The translations under genes were made by a program, and so were the position numbers. Source: Bacteroidota bacterium (GTDB taxonomy: Bacteria > Bacteroidota > Bacteroidia > CAIKAF01). Taken from it: a stretch of 39,227 nucleotides of DNA. The notes beneath the pieces were generated by a model. That model did not search any database. It saw nothing but the letters and a program-made list of their open reading frames with translations, and was not told where the DNA came from. The stretch covers positions 1-39,227 of the forward strand of contig JAEZEQ010000033.1 in assembly GCA_023432985.1 (NCBI GenBank), in the 5' to 3' direction. Shown piece after piece: positions 1-7,292 of this stretch (within the stretch, counting starts at the first letter, position 1; every line of letters begins with the position of its first letter).

Positions 1-1
1 A

Positions 2-1099
2 TTTGCGGTAGCAGGCGGACATTTAAAAAAGATCAATCATACTTACTATTTGGTTGGAGGCAATCGCTTCGACGGAGATTACAACCCTATGGGCAATCCG
101 ACTTACGTACAAACCTATACAGATGCCATTCGCAAGTTCGACATTGTCGACAATGGAAACAGCATACAAATTACGCATTTGACAGGACATATAGATGCGG
201 CCAATTTACACCGTCGTGACTATAATGCCGTAGCGCAAATTTATCCCGATGGAAGTCAGGGCATTACTGCTTTTTCGGGCGTATTTCAGCCACAGGCCGA
301 TTTGCCCTTTCTAAACTGCGTAAACATAGACAGCAATAGCTATACAGTCAACAATACTTTCCAGCAATATTACAACCATTATCATTGTGCCGTACTCCCA
401 CTTTACCACGCAGGGACCCAAGAAATGCACAATGTATTTTTCGGTGGAATAGCCCAATATTTCGACAGTTTGGGCGTATTATTCCAGGACGATAATGTTC
501 CTTTTGTAAAAACCATAGCACGTGTTACACGGGAGGCGAACGGACAAATGGCAGAGTATAAATTGCCTGTAAAAATGCCCACTTACTTGGGTTCAGGATC
601 TGAATTTATTCCCATTAAAAACATTCCTCACTATGCAAATTCGGTCATAAAACTCGACAGTTTACAAGCTGACAGCACCTTAGTAGGCTATATTTACGGA
701 GGTATTCAAAGTACGGCACCCAATATATTTTTCAGCAATACAGGCACACAAAGTTCGGCCAGCAGCAGCATATTCAAAGTATACGTACTCAAGAGTAAAA
801 ACAGCGATCTGCACAGTTTGAACAGCCAAAGTGTGGGTACACATAAACTGCAAATTTATCCCAATCCTAACGATGGAAAATTCAGAATACGGTTTTACTT
901 AGAAAAAGAATCCAATGTTCGCCTAAGCATATACGACATAAAGGGCCAAAAGATTATGGAAGAAGGGAATTTGTTTTTTTACAAAGGCTATAACGACTAT
1001 AGCATAGATCAAATAGGAGAAAGGAAGAGTGGACAATATATTCTTCAATTAGACACAGAGAATGAAAGCAGTCGTCAGAAATTCATTCTTGGAAATTAG
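2..1099 (+). CDS. T9SS-secreted Kelch-like protein, 5' end outside the window
   Basis: The reading frame is open to the left edge, so this is the C-terminal part of a longer protein. A TTG at position 50 is in frame but lies inside the coding region and is not a credible start. The visible start of the sequence (a YYLVGGNRFDG stretch) and a later FFGGIAQYFD resemble Kelch/beta-propeller blades; I infer this from only two motifs. The last ~80 residues carry a classic type IX secretion type A sorting domain: LQIYPNPNDGKFRI, then LSIYDIKGQKI, then SGQYILQL. Such domains direct export across the outer membrane and surface anchoring or release in Bacteroidota. The substrate or ligand is unknown. 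The gene is convergent with the DUF2490 gene, and a hairpin lies between them. Confidence is high for T9SS cargo and low for the propeller fold. Confidence 0.85.
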   Translation, partial: FAVAGGHLKKINHTYYLVGGNRFDGDYNPMGNPTYVQTYTDAIRKFDIVDNGNSIQITHLTGHIDAANLHRRDYNAVAQIYPDGSQGITAFSGVFQPQADLPFLNCVNIDSNSYTVNNTFQQYYNHYHCAVLPLYHAGTQEMHNVFFGGIAQYFDSLGVLFQDDNVPFVKTIARVTREANGQMAEYKLPVKMPTYLGSGSEFIPIKNIPHYANSVIKLDSLQADSTLVGYIYGGIQSTAPNIFFSNTGTQSSASSSIFKVYVLKSKNSDLHSLNSQSVGTHKLQIYPNPNDGKFRIRFYLEKESNVRLSIYDIKGQKIMEEGNLFFYKGYNDYSIDQIGERKSGQYILQLDTENESSRQKFILGN

Positions 1100-1126
1100 G
1101 AAAACTTAAACGAAGATAGAAAAAAT

Positions 1127-1154
1127 GGCCTTGTGTATTCAGGGTCGCTTTTTT
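1127..1154. terminator. Hairpin plus T-tract between convergent genes
   Basis: GGCCTTG (1127-1133) can pair with CAGGGTC (1140-1146), a 7-bp stem with two G-U pairs and a 6-base loop. A run of six T follows at 1149-1154 on the plus strand. It sits 27 bases after the stop of the T9SS gene and just before the stop of the convergent DUF2490 gene. The stem is imperfect, so this is a moderate call. Confidence 0.5.
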
Positions 1155-1156
1155 GT

Positions 1157-1906
1157 TTAGCTTGATTTATGCGAAATATGTTTACCCGATGCGTGGGTAG
1201 GAATTACATAAGACACATTAAAAAACAAGTTGTTTTCATGAATACGATGTTTACTATTTTGGGGTAAGCGGCTCAGGAACATATAACCCAGGTTCATTTT
1301 TAGTCCGCTTATCACTTGATACTCCACATCAACCGTAAGACGTTCGTGGTCATAAAAATGATCGACGGGGGTTCCAAGGAGATTTAGAATATGTTCATCG
1401 TGTACAGCAATATGCAGTGCGGGAAGAATTTCATAGCGCAATCCGAACTTATTACGCAGGCGCATAATGCCCGGATTCGATTCAAAAGTACGGTATTCCA
1501 AGGAAATGCGATCCACGATAAAAAAATGGGGAAATAACTCGTGTTGCATATCTACAGCGGCAGAGAAGCGCCATTCATGCAAGGGTGCAGCCGACAAATC
1601 GGCATGATTTTGCACCATACGATAATGTTTAAAATAGGCAAAAGGAGAGATCGAAAAGGCCAAATCTTCCTTATGCTGATATTTTACCCAATTGCGATAG
1701 GAGTATAGCAAATCGCGTTCGAACATATTATGGTTATCTATTCCATTTTGTCGGCGATGCTGGAACTCATTATCGAGCATAAATTTGGCGCCCACAGGCA
1801 CTTTAACGGAAGCCCTAAACCAGGCATTAGCGTGGTGTTGTGCGTGGAAAGTTCCGGCAATAGTCAGCCCGGTCACTAAAAAAAGCGACTTTACAAAGCG
1901 ATGCAT
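1157..1906 (-). CDS. DUF2490 family outer-membrane protein, histidine-rich
   Basis: 249 residues with a signal peptide ending near residue 22 (GTFHAQ), followed by alternating aromatic/polar strands typical of a small outer-membrane beta-barrel (…EWRFSAAVDMQHEL…, …LEYRTF…, …KMNLGYMF…). Length and pattern fit the DUF2490 family, whose function is not established. I count 22 histidines (about 9%), ending in a PTHASGKHISHKSS tail. This is far above a usual protein and suggests metal or heme binding or an acid-responsive surface; that is inference. It is the last gene of the sulfur operon, 12 bases after the second YeeE gene, so it may provide the outer-membrane step for whatever the YeeE/TauE proteins move. 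It is convergent with the T9SS gene on its left. Confidence 0.75.
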   Translation of the reverse strand: MHRFVKSLFLVTGLTIAGTFHAQHHANAWFRASVKVPVGAKFMLDNEFQHRRQNGIDNHNMFERDLLYSYRNWVKYQHKEDLAFSISPFAYFKHYRMVQNHADLSAAPLHEWRFSAAVDMQHELFPHFFIVDRISLEYRTFESNPGIMRLRNKFGLRYEILPALHIAVHDEHILNLLGTPVDHFYDHERLTVDVEYQVISGLKMNLGYMFLSRLPQNSKHRIHENNLFFNVSYVIPTHASGKHISHKSS

Positions 1907-1918
1907 ATATTAAACTAA

Positions 1919-2413
1919 TTAATGTGGCAATTTATCTCTGAAGTACCCGTATACCCAGGTACCTGCAATGGCACTAAGTAGGGTAATCAAGATAGCTGTG
2001 GCTCCGGTTCCGATTTGGGCAAAGAGAGGTCCGGGGCATGCGCCGGTGATAGCCCACCCAAACCCAAACAGGAGTCCGCCATATATCTGACCTTTATTAA
2101 ATTCTTTAGGATGAATAACAATTGGTTCACCATAAATGGTTTTAATACCAAACTTCTTAATCAGAAAAACCGAAAGCATGCCTACGGCAACTGCACTTCC
2201 AATAATTCCAAACATATGAAAAGACTGTAGGCGAAACATTTCTTGAATGCGGAACCAGCTGATAACTTCGGCCTTTACAAAGACAATTCCGAAGAGTATG
2301 CCTACCACCAAATATTTCAGGTTATGATACCATTTATGTTCGAGCGTACTTTCATTGACGCACATAGCGTCTAAAGCTCTTTGGTCGAATTCTGTATTTT
2401 GATCTTGTTGCAT
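1919..2413 (-). CDS. YeeE/YedE-family half-transporter, C-terminal-type subunit
   Basis: A 164-residue membrane protein with about four hydrophobic segments and the YeeE/YedE signature GWAITGACPGPLFAQ (Cys126). In full-length YeeE/YedE (TsuA, thiosulfate uptake) two pseudo-symmetrical halves each supply a conserved cysteine that relays thiosulfate through the membrane by short-lived S-S/S-H contacts. In this genome the halves are separate genes; this half resembles the second repeat (GACPGP). The first ~28 residues are a charged cytoplasmic extension. It lies 13 bases downstream of the partner half, implying a heteromeric transporter. The substrate could be thiosulfate or another sulfur anion; direction is not visible in sequence. 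It belongs to the operon headed by the CstB-like gene. Confidence 0.85.
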   Translation of the reverse strand: MQQDQNTEFDQRALDAMCVNESTLEHKWYHNLKYLVVGILFGIVFVKAEVISWFRIQEMFRLQSFHMFGIIGSAVAVGMLSVFLIKKFGIKTIYGEPIVIHPKEFNKGQIYGGLLFGFGWAITGACPGPLFAQIGTGATAILITLLSAIAGTWVYGYFRDKLPH

Positions 2414-2426
2414 GGAAATTAAAAAA

Positions 2427-2990
2427 TTAGAGTGCCAAAATAAAAGGTAAAATAAAGTTGGCCATGATTAATCCGCCTACCATAAAAGCCATTGTAGCCA
2501 CCAAAGAAGGCCATTGCAGGTTCGACAAGCCCATAATGGCGTGTCCGCTGGTACAACCACCGGCGTATCGCGTTCCGAAGCCTACGAGGAAGCCACCCAA
2601 AACCATAAATACAAAACCTTTGATGCTAAACAAACTTTGCCAATTCAGGAGTTCGACAGGCACAAGGTTACTATAATCGCGAATGCCATATTGTGCCAAT
2701 TCATCGACCAGATTAGGGTGTACAACTACGGGATCCGGGTTAGCCAAAAAAGAAACCGAAACGACACCACCTAAAAATATACCCAAAACAAAGACTAGAT
2801 TCCATACTTCTTTGCGCCAATTATATTTAAAAAAGGGAATATTTGCGGGCAAGCAAGAGGCGCAAATATGCCTCAAAGAGGAGCTGATACCAAAAGTTTT
2901 ATTACCCAAAATCAACAATGCGGGCACGGTTAATCCAATAATCGGGCCTGCCACATACCATGGCCAGGGTTGCCTGATGAATTCCAACAT
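2427..2990 (-). CDS. YeeE/YedE-family half-transporter, N-terminal-type subunit
   Basis: 187 residues with about five membrane segments. It contains the family hallmark RYAGGCTSGHAIMG (Cys146) and an extra CASC pair (Cys43, Cys46) in the first loop. Family knowledge: YeeE/YedE proteins import thiosulfate using membrane-facing cysteines. Together with the 164-residue partner it would make one full transporter. A ~30-residue polar loop (residues ~83-112) lies between segments two and three. It follows the thioredoxin gene by 15 bases in the same operon, so a thiol reductant is made alongside the transporter. The ATG start follows thioredoxin closely and gives a normal N-terminus (MLEFIRQPWPWYVAGP). 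Confidence 0.88.
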   Translation of the reverse strand: MLEFIRQPWPWYVAGPIIGLTVPALLILGNKTFGISSSLRHICASCLPANIPFFKYNWRKEVWNLVFVLGIFLGGVVSVSFLANPDPVVVHPNLVDELAQYGIRDYSNLVPVELLNWQSLFSIKGFVFMVLGGFLVGFGTRYAGGCTSGHAIMGLSNLQWPSLVATMAFMVGGLIMANFILPFILAL

Positions 2991-3005
2991 AAGAAATAAA
3001 AAAAA

Positions 3006-3299
3006 TTATTTGTGTGTATTAATAATAGAAACCAATTCATTTGCCGGAACAACGCCCGACTGGCGCCATAATGGCTTTCCATTTTTAAATAAAATCAGCG
3101 TAGGTACTCCCCTAACCTGATAAGCTGCGGCAGCCTGTGGGTTCACATCCACGTCTACCTTAACAATAGTTGCATCATCGCCAACTTTACTCTTCAAATC
3201 ATCCAAAATTGGAGCCATCATTTTGCATGGTCCACACCAGGTTGCGAAGAAGTCGACCAGCACAGGTTTATCCTGATTAATCAATTCTTGAAACGTCAT
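3006..3299 (-). CDS. trxA: Thioredoxin
   Basis: 97 residues, a complete small thioredoxin with active site FFATWCGPCKMMAP (Cys22, Cys25) and the cis-proline loop VRGVPTLILFKNG. There is no signal peptide, so it acts in the cytoplasm as a dithiol reductant. Its N-terminus overlaps the 3' end of the DUF6132 gene by 23 bases, which indicates coupled translation. In this operon it probably reduces persulfidated proteins, low-molecular-weight persulfides or the rhodanese products; that role is inferred from context. It may not be the organism's only or main thioredoxin. The symbol trxA is by family, not proof of orthology to the housekeeping copy. Confidence 0.93.
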   Translation of the reverse strand: MTFQELINQDKPVLVDFFATWCGPCKMMAPILDDLKSKVGDDATIVKVDVDVNPQAAAAYQVRGVPTLILFKNGKPLWRQSGVVPANELVSIINTHK

Positions 3300-3498
3300 T
3301 TTTCTTTTTATTATTAGTAAACATATTAAAAATTAATCCACCCATCAATCCGCCATAGAGCGTACTATTCAGAGGTTTGGATGTAATAGCACAAGTGCCT
3401 GAAAGGCAACCGACATAGTGCCAATACAAATATCCGCCAATGGCTCCGGCAATCACCCCAATGGCAATAATACCGTACAACTTAACGTATTTCTTCAT
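3277..3498 (-). CDS. DUF6132-type small membrane protein
   Basis: 73 residues from the ATG at 3498 (MKKYVKLYGIIAIG). A longer in-frame start at 3561 would run further into the preceding gene and adds a non-hydrophobic stretch, so I prefer 3498. There are two membrane segments separated by a GCLSGTCAITSKPLNSTLYG loop; the paired cysteines and TCxITSKPxNSTLYG string are what I recognise as DUF6132. Function is unknown. The same short protein commonly sits beside thioredoxin, rhodanese or YeeE genes in Bacteroidota, as it does here. It overlaps both neighbours (17 bases upstream, 23 bases downstream), so translation is coupled. A thiol-relay or transporter accessory role is speculation. Confidence 0.8.
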   Translation of the reverse strand: MKKYVKLYGIIAIGVIAGAIGGYLYWHYVGCLSGTCAITSKPLNSTLYGGLMGGLIFNMFTNNKKKNDVSRID

Positions 3499-3721
3499 AA
3501 CTAATTTCTTCCGTATTTTGTTGATTTTTAGGCATGCGTGTTTTGCATGACCCGGAGGCACAACATCCTATATTAAACAAAGGCATGGCACTGAATGCTG
3601 CGCCCAAAAAAATAAAAAACCAATCTACATCTATAATTCCTTGTATGAGTACATATAGGCCCAGAGCCAAGCGAAGTACGCGCATAAAATCCCAATTCTT
3701 CCAAAAAGACATCATTCTCAA
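3482..3721 (-). CDS. Small membrane protein with GCC-GSC cysteine motif (DUF2892-like)
   Basis: 79 residues: a short basic N-terminus (MRMMSFWKNWDFMRVLRLALG), two hydrophobic stretches, then NIGCCASGSCKT and a polar tail. An internal Met (MRVLRL) is an alternative start. The fold resembles the YgaP-type DUF2892 membrane hairpin, but the GCC-x3-SC cluster right after the second helix is distinctive. Three closely placed cysteines at the membrane surface could bind a metal or carry sulfane sulfur; this is inference. It begins 36 bases after the stop of the upstream 67-residue protein and overlaps DUF6132 by 17 bases. I see no promoter in the 36-base gap. Confidence 0.75.
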   Translation of the reverse strand: MRMMSFWKNWDFMRVLRLALGLYVLIQGIIDVDWFFIFLGAAFSAMPLFNIGCCASGSCKTRMPKNQQNTEEISYEEIR

Positions 3722-3757
3722 TTCAACAATTTATAGCTAAAAAATATGTAAACAACC

Positions 3758-3961
3758 CTATTTATCCTTATTGGTTCTAACACCAAAGGGTAGATAGAGG
3801 GGACAAAAGCGCACAAAAGCGGTAAGCAAAAGTATAGCCACAGCCACACCAGCAATAATAGCAATGGTACCCGTAATCACTTTCGTAAAAAGCAAGAGCA
3901 GTAAAACTACTGCCAATACGATGCGAATCAGGCTATCGGTACTTCCCATATTCTTTTTCAT
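3758..3961 (-). CDS. DUF2892 (YgaP-type) small membrane protein
   Basis: 67 residues starting MKKNMGSTDSLIRIVLA, the standard opening of stand-alone DUF2892 proteins. Two membrane helices follow, then FCPLYLPFGVRTNK. In E. coli YgaP this membrane hairpin is fused to a rhodanese domain. Here the hairpin and the membrane rhodanese are separate genes in the same operon, which fits a shared sulfur-transfer function. The conserved single Cys of the FCPLY motif faces the end of helix two. It is 5 bases downstream of the methyltransferase gene, so it is almost certainly co-transcribed. Confidence 0.85.
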   Translation of the reverse strand: MKKNMGSTDSLIRIVLAVVLLLLLFTKVITGTIAIIAGVAVAILLLTAFVRFCPLYLPFGVRTNKDK

Positions 3962-3966
3962 ACTTA

Positions 3967-4605
3967 TTATTTTTTATTAAAGTTAATAAATACTTCCTTA
4001 CCATTTCGGGGTGTGATGCTATTATAACATGCGTCCAAATTTCGGATTTTGAATTTCTCTTCGAACAAAGTCCGGTATTCTTCTACCTTGCCGCCAAATG
4101 GGGGACCCTCCGCTTCAAAAACCGTATCAAAAAGCAATCCGATTATTTTTCCGTTTTCGCTCAATAAGCTATGCATTTTATCGACATAACTGCTTCTATT
4201 AACCGGATCAAGTGCACAGAAGAAAGTTTGTTCAATAATCAAATCGTACTGACCTTCATGTTGAAAAAAATCGCCGCATAGAATTTGAATTTGCGGTGCA
4301 TGTGCAAACTTCTCTTTCATTTTTTCCACTGCACTTGGGGCAATATCGAGCAGAGTAATATTCGTAAAACCGCTATCCAATAAGAATTCGGCTTCATAGG
4401 CATTACCACAACCCGGAATCAGAATAGCCGCATTTTTATCTTGATATTGTTCCATATAGGTTTTAATAGCCGGAGCTGCGTAACCTATATCCCATCCGGT
4501 TTTCTGATTTTGCCACTGCATATCCCAATAAGAAAGATCGAGTACTTTCTTATTGGGATTAACACAGCAGGAAAATTCTTTCGGATCCTTATTTTCCTTA
4601 TTCAT
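3967..4605 (-). CDS. TPMT-family S-adenosylmethionine methyltransferase (probable thiol methyltransferase)
   Basis: 212 residues, class I Rossmann methyltransferase. The N-terminus YWDMQWQNQKTGWDIG (Trp27, Trp31, Trp38) is the thiopurine methyltransferase signature. SAM motif I is ILIPGCGNAYEAEFLL (61-76), motif II LLDIAP, and an acidic/aromatic EQTFFCALDP loop follows. Bacterial and plant TPMT-like enzymes methylate thiols, bisulfide and halides or metalloids. In a persulfide operon, methylating hydrogen sulfide or an organic thiol to a volatile product would be a detoxification exit, but the substrate is inferred. The Cys-Cys pair near the N-terminus (residues 13-14) is not part of the family core that I know. 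It overlaps the rhodanese stop by 8 bases. Confidence 0.85.
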   Translation of the reverse strand: MNKENKDPKEFSCCVNPNKKVLDLSYWDMQWQNQKTGWDIGYAAPAIKTYMEQYQDKNAAILIPGCGNAYEAEFLLDSGFTNITLLDIAPSAVEKMKEKFAHAPQIQILCGDFFQHEGQYDLIIEQTFFCALDPVNRSSYVDKMHSLLSENGKIIGLLFDTVFEAEGPPFGGKVEEYRTLFEEKFKIRNLDACYNSITPRNGKEVFINFNKK

Positions 4606-4972
4606 TCAACGCTTGATTTACATTTTGCCAGGTCCCTCCATTGATGACATTTTGAATGCCATTTTGTTCAAGGATACTTTTGGCCTGACTACTACGTCCG
4701 CCGCTTCTGCAAAAAACCACCACAGTTTTCTTGTCTTTAAACTTGGAAATTTGAGATTGTACCTTATCCAATGGGATATTTACGGCGTCTTTTACACTTC
4801 CCGACGCAAATTCGCCCGGGGTGCGAACATCTACTAGGAATGCGCCATTCTTAACCGCTTCACTAAGGGAAGCATTTGGGGTCTGACTAAACATATTTTT
4901 AAATAATCCTAACATGACAACTATTGTAATTAAAATGGTTACTACGCTTATGCTAATACTTTGCTTTGACAT
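4598..4972 (-). CDS. Membrane-anchored single-domain rhodanese
   Basis: 124 residues: an N-terminal hydrophobic segment (about residues 7-24) then one rhodanese domain with catalytic loop FCRSGGRSSQA (Cys88) and the LVDVRTPGEFASG motif. Rhodaneses move sulfane sulfur between thiosulfate or persulfides and a nucleophile via a cysteine persulfide. The hydrophobic segment has no clear cleavage site or lipobox, so it looks like a signal anchor placing the domain at the membrane; which side is uncertain. Its start overlaps the end of the CstB-like gene by 25 bases, suggesting fixed stoichiometry. It probably passes sulfur between the YeeE transporter, thioredoxin and the dioxygenase. Confidence 0.92.
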   Translation of the reverse strand: MSKQSISISVVTILITIVVMLGLFKNMFSQTPNASLSEAVKNGAFLVDVRTPGEFASGSVKDAVNIPLDKVQSQISKFKDKKTVVVFCRSGGRSSQAKSILEQNGIQNVINGGTWQNVNQALNE

Positions 4973-6360
4973 ACGAAATCGGTTTTAGGTAAATTTGTTT
5001 TTGCAATGGCATTAAAGCCACCTTCTATTTCTGTAAAATTTCTATATCCTCTCGCTTGCAAGATGCTTGCCGCAATCATACTGCGATATCCTCCCGCACA
5101 ATGCAAATAGAAATGTTCGTCGGGATTGATTTCTTTGATCCAATCATTCAGATAGGCCAAAGGTCTGCTGTATGCACCATCCAAATGTTCGGCCGCATAT
5201 TCGCTCTCTTTTCGCACATCGATAATCTTCACTTCTTTGCCGCTAACTTCTTTCTCAAATGTTTCGGCATCTATTCTGCGTACAGAGTCCGTTTCTTTAC
5301 CGGCATTTTTCCAACTATCAAAGCCACCTTTCAAATAACCCAATACCTGATCAAATCCGACACGACTCAATCGAGTTACTGCTTCTTCTTCCGTACCCGG
5401 CTCCACTACAAGCAATATAGGTTGCTTTACGTCCACAATCATGGCACCAACCCAGGGAGCAAAATCACCCTTTAATCCGATATTCACCGATTGAGGTATA
5501 AAAGCTTTTTCAAATTCGCCGTTACTTCGCGTATCCAATATCAATGCTCCACTTGTTTCAGCAAGCAATTCGAATTCCTCTACGTTCAAGGCATTCAGAC
5601 CTTGCTTAAGTACGCTTTCAAAATCTGCATATCCTTTTTTATTCATGGCTACATTCATACCAAAATAAGCCGGAGGAGGCAATAAACCATCCGTTACCGC
5701 AGCGATAAAGGCTTCCTTAGTGGGCTGATTCAATGCATAATTCATTTTCTTTTGATTACCCAAAGTATCTACCGTTTCCTTCATCATATTCTTACCACAA
5801 GCAGATCCTGCACCATGCGCCGGATAAATTGTAAGTGTATCGGGTAAAGGCAAAATTTTGGTATATAAACTTTCATAAAGCAATCCGGCCAATTCTTCTT
5901 GCGTCATACTTGCCGCTTTCTGAGCCAAATCAGGGCGACCTACATCTCCAAGGAATAAAGTATCTCCACTAAAGAGAGCCGTTTCTGTTCCATTTTCATC
6001 GATTAAAAGGTAACAAGAACTTTCCATGGTATGGCCGGGTGTATGCAATACTTTTATCTTCACATTTCCCAACTCAAATATCTGATTATCTTCAGCAACA
6101 ATGGCATCAAATTCGGGTGAGGCAGTAGGACCATATACTATAGGTGCACCCGTTTTCTTACTTAAGTCTAGATGACCACTCACAAAATCGGCATGAAAAT
6201 GGGTTTCAAAAATATATTTCAATTTCACTCCATCTTTCTCCAATCTTTCAATATAAGGTTGAGTTTCACGAAGTGGGTCAATAATTGCAGCCTCTCCATT
6301 TGAACTGATATAATAGGCTCCTTGTGCCAAACAGCCGGTATAAATTTGTTCTATTTTCAT
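4948..6360 (-). CDS. CstB-like persulfide dioxygenase–sulfurtransferase (MBL–pseudorhodanese–rhodanese)
   Basis: 470 residues in three domains. Residues 1-~230 form a metallo-beta-lactamase fold of the ETHE1/persulfide dioxygenase kind: FETHFHADFVSGH (His54, His56, Asp58, His63), HTPGH (His110), SGDTLFLGDVGRPDL (Asp133) and YPAHG (His182). Residues ~265-350 form a rhodanese-like domain whose active-site position reads LLVVEPGTEE, with no cysteine. Residues ~362-455 form an intact rhodanese, LHCAGGYRSM (Cys421). This order, including the dead middle domain, is that of staphylococcal CstB, which oxidises persulfide to sulfite and transfers it to make thiosulfate. Iron dependence is by family. 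It is the first gene of the sulfur operon, about 24 bases from its proposed -7 box. Confidence 0.9.
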   Translation of the reverse strand: MKIEQIYTGCLAQGAYYISSNGEAAIIDPLRETQPYIERLEKDGVKLKYIFETHFHADFVSGHLDLSKKTGAPIVYGPTASPEFDAIVAEDNQIFELGNVKIKVLHTPGHTMESSCYLLIDENGTETALFSGDTLFLGDVGRPDLAQKAASMTQEELAGLLYESLYTKILPLPDTLTIYPAHGAGSACGKNMMKETVDTLGNQKKMNYALNQPTKEAFIAAVTDGLLPPPAYFGMNVAMNKKGYADFESVLKQGLNALNVEEFELLAETSGALILDTRSNGEFEKAFIPQSVNIGLKGDFAPWVGAMIVDVKQPILLVVEPGTEEEAVTRLSRVGFDQVLGYLKGGFDSWKNAGKETDSVRRIDAETFEKEVSGKEVKIIDVRKESEYAAEHLDGAYSRPLAYLNDWIKEINPDEHFYLHCAGGYRSMIAASILQARGYRNFTEIEGGFNAIAKTNLPKTDFVCQSKVLA

Positions 6361-6388
6361 ATTTTTATTTGTTTTAAATTTGATGATG

Positions 6389-6396
6389 CAAAGATC
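6389..6396 (-). promoter_or_regulatory. -7 promoter element of the sulfur operon
   Basis: On the minus strand this reads GATCTTTG, close to the Bacteroidota -7 consensus TAnnTTTG, and is followed by CA. Transcription would start near 6385, leaving a leader of roughly 24 nt before the ATG at 6360. No TTTG -33 box stands at the expected distance, which suits a promoter that needs an activator. Confidence 0.55.
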
Positions 6397-6418
6397 GGGA
6401 TATCCCTAAACATGCACA

Positions 6419-6432
6419 GTCACTTATGTTAC
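6419..6432. promoter_or_regulatory. Probable Crp/Fnr-type operator upstream of the CstB-like operon
   Basis: GTCACTTATGTTAC is a near-perfect inverted repeat of the form GTnACnTAnGTnAC (10 of 14 positions symmetric), the size and shape of a Crp/Fnr dimer site. Its centre is 36.5 bp from the near edge of the -7 box, i.e. about -40 from the predicted start, the class II activator position. The same arrangement recurs before tauE. Binding by the neighbouring regulator is inferred. Confidence 0.6.
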
Positions 6433-6444
6433 ACAGTAGAAAAA

Positions 6445-7242
6445 TTAAGAGAAAATTAATTCTTTCACGATAATATATATACCCATAATCAGCACAAACC
6501 AACCAAAGGCAGGTTTTAATTTTTCACCGTTTATTTTTTTAGATAAAGCCGCGCCAACAAATATACCAGCAATGGCGAAGCCGGAAACTTTAGCGAGGAA
6601 TAACCAATCCATTTCGGCCACACTTCCTTCTCCGAAAAATCCGATTAGAGATTTAGCTGCAATGATTACCAATGAAGTGCCCACTGCTTCTTTCATAGGC
6701 AATTTGCTCAATATAACCAATGCCGGTATAATGAGGAATCCGCCACCGGCACCTACTAATCCGGTCAATACCCCTACTACCGATCCTTCGAGGAGAATCA
6801 TGGGATAATTAAATTTTTGTTCTTGCGCTTCTTCTATTTCTTTTTTCTTTGGCTTCTTTATCATACTATAGGAAGCAAAAATCATAAGTATGGCAAATAG
6901 CAATAAAAGCAACATGCTTTTTGAAACCACAAGAGAACCCAGGCTGAATACTTCATCCGGAATAGCCGGAACTATATAGGCACGGGTAAGAAATACGGCT
7001 ATAATTGATGGTATACCAAAAACAATGGCCGTTTTGATATTAACTAATCCTTTTTTGAAATAAGAAAATGAGCCTACCACACTGGTAGATCCCACTATAA
7101 ACAAAGAATAGGCGGTAGCCAAAACAGCATCAATTTTAAAAAGGTAAACCAACACAGGCACGGTGAGTATGCTTCCTCCGCCACCAATTAAACCCAATGC
7201 TACTCCGATTAAAATCGATGCGATATATCCTATTATTTCCAT
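6445..7242 (-). CDS. TauE/SafE-family sulfite/organosulfonate exporter
   Basis: 265 residues with about seven to eight membrane segments and the paired TauE/SafE repeats: GVALGLIGGGGSILTVPVLV near the N-terminus and GLVGAGGGFLIIPALV in the second half. A charged loop (KKPKKKEIEEAQEQ) separates them. The family exports sulfite or sulfonates; in Staphylococcus tauE is part of the cst sulfide-stress locus. Here it would export sulfite made by the CstB-like enzyme whose gene lies 85 bases downstream on the same strand. It is not simply co-transcribed: both tauE and the downstream operon have their own copy of the same operator/-7 arrangement. The family and fold are certain, the substrate is not. 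Confidence 0.9.
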   Translation of the reverse strand: MEIIGYIASILIGVALGLIGGGGSILTVPVLVYLFKIDAVLATAYSLFIVGSTSVVGSFSYFKKGLVNIKTAIVFGIPSIIAVFLTRAYIVPAIPDEVFSLGSLVVSKSMLLLLLFAILMIFASYSMIKKPKKKEIEEAQEQKFNYPMILLEGSVVGVLTGLVGAGGGFLIIPALVILSKLPMKEAVGTSLVIIAAKSLIGFFGEGSVAEMDWLFLAKVSGFAIAGIFVGAALSKKINGEKLKPAFGWFVLIMGIYIIVKELIFS

Positions 7243-7262
7243 TCTTTACAAGATTTACGCTG

Positions 7263-7270
7263 CAAAGGTC
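7263..7270 (-). promoter_or_regulatory. -7 promoter element of tauE
   Basis: On the minus strand this reads GACCTTTG followed by CA, like the box before the CstB-like operon. The plus-strand context TGCAAAGGTCGG is 11 of 12 identical to TGCAAAGATCGG at the other promoter. It lies 20 bases before the ATG at 7242. Confidence 0.55.
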
Positions 7271-7292
7271 GGACTATTGGATACCAAAAACT

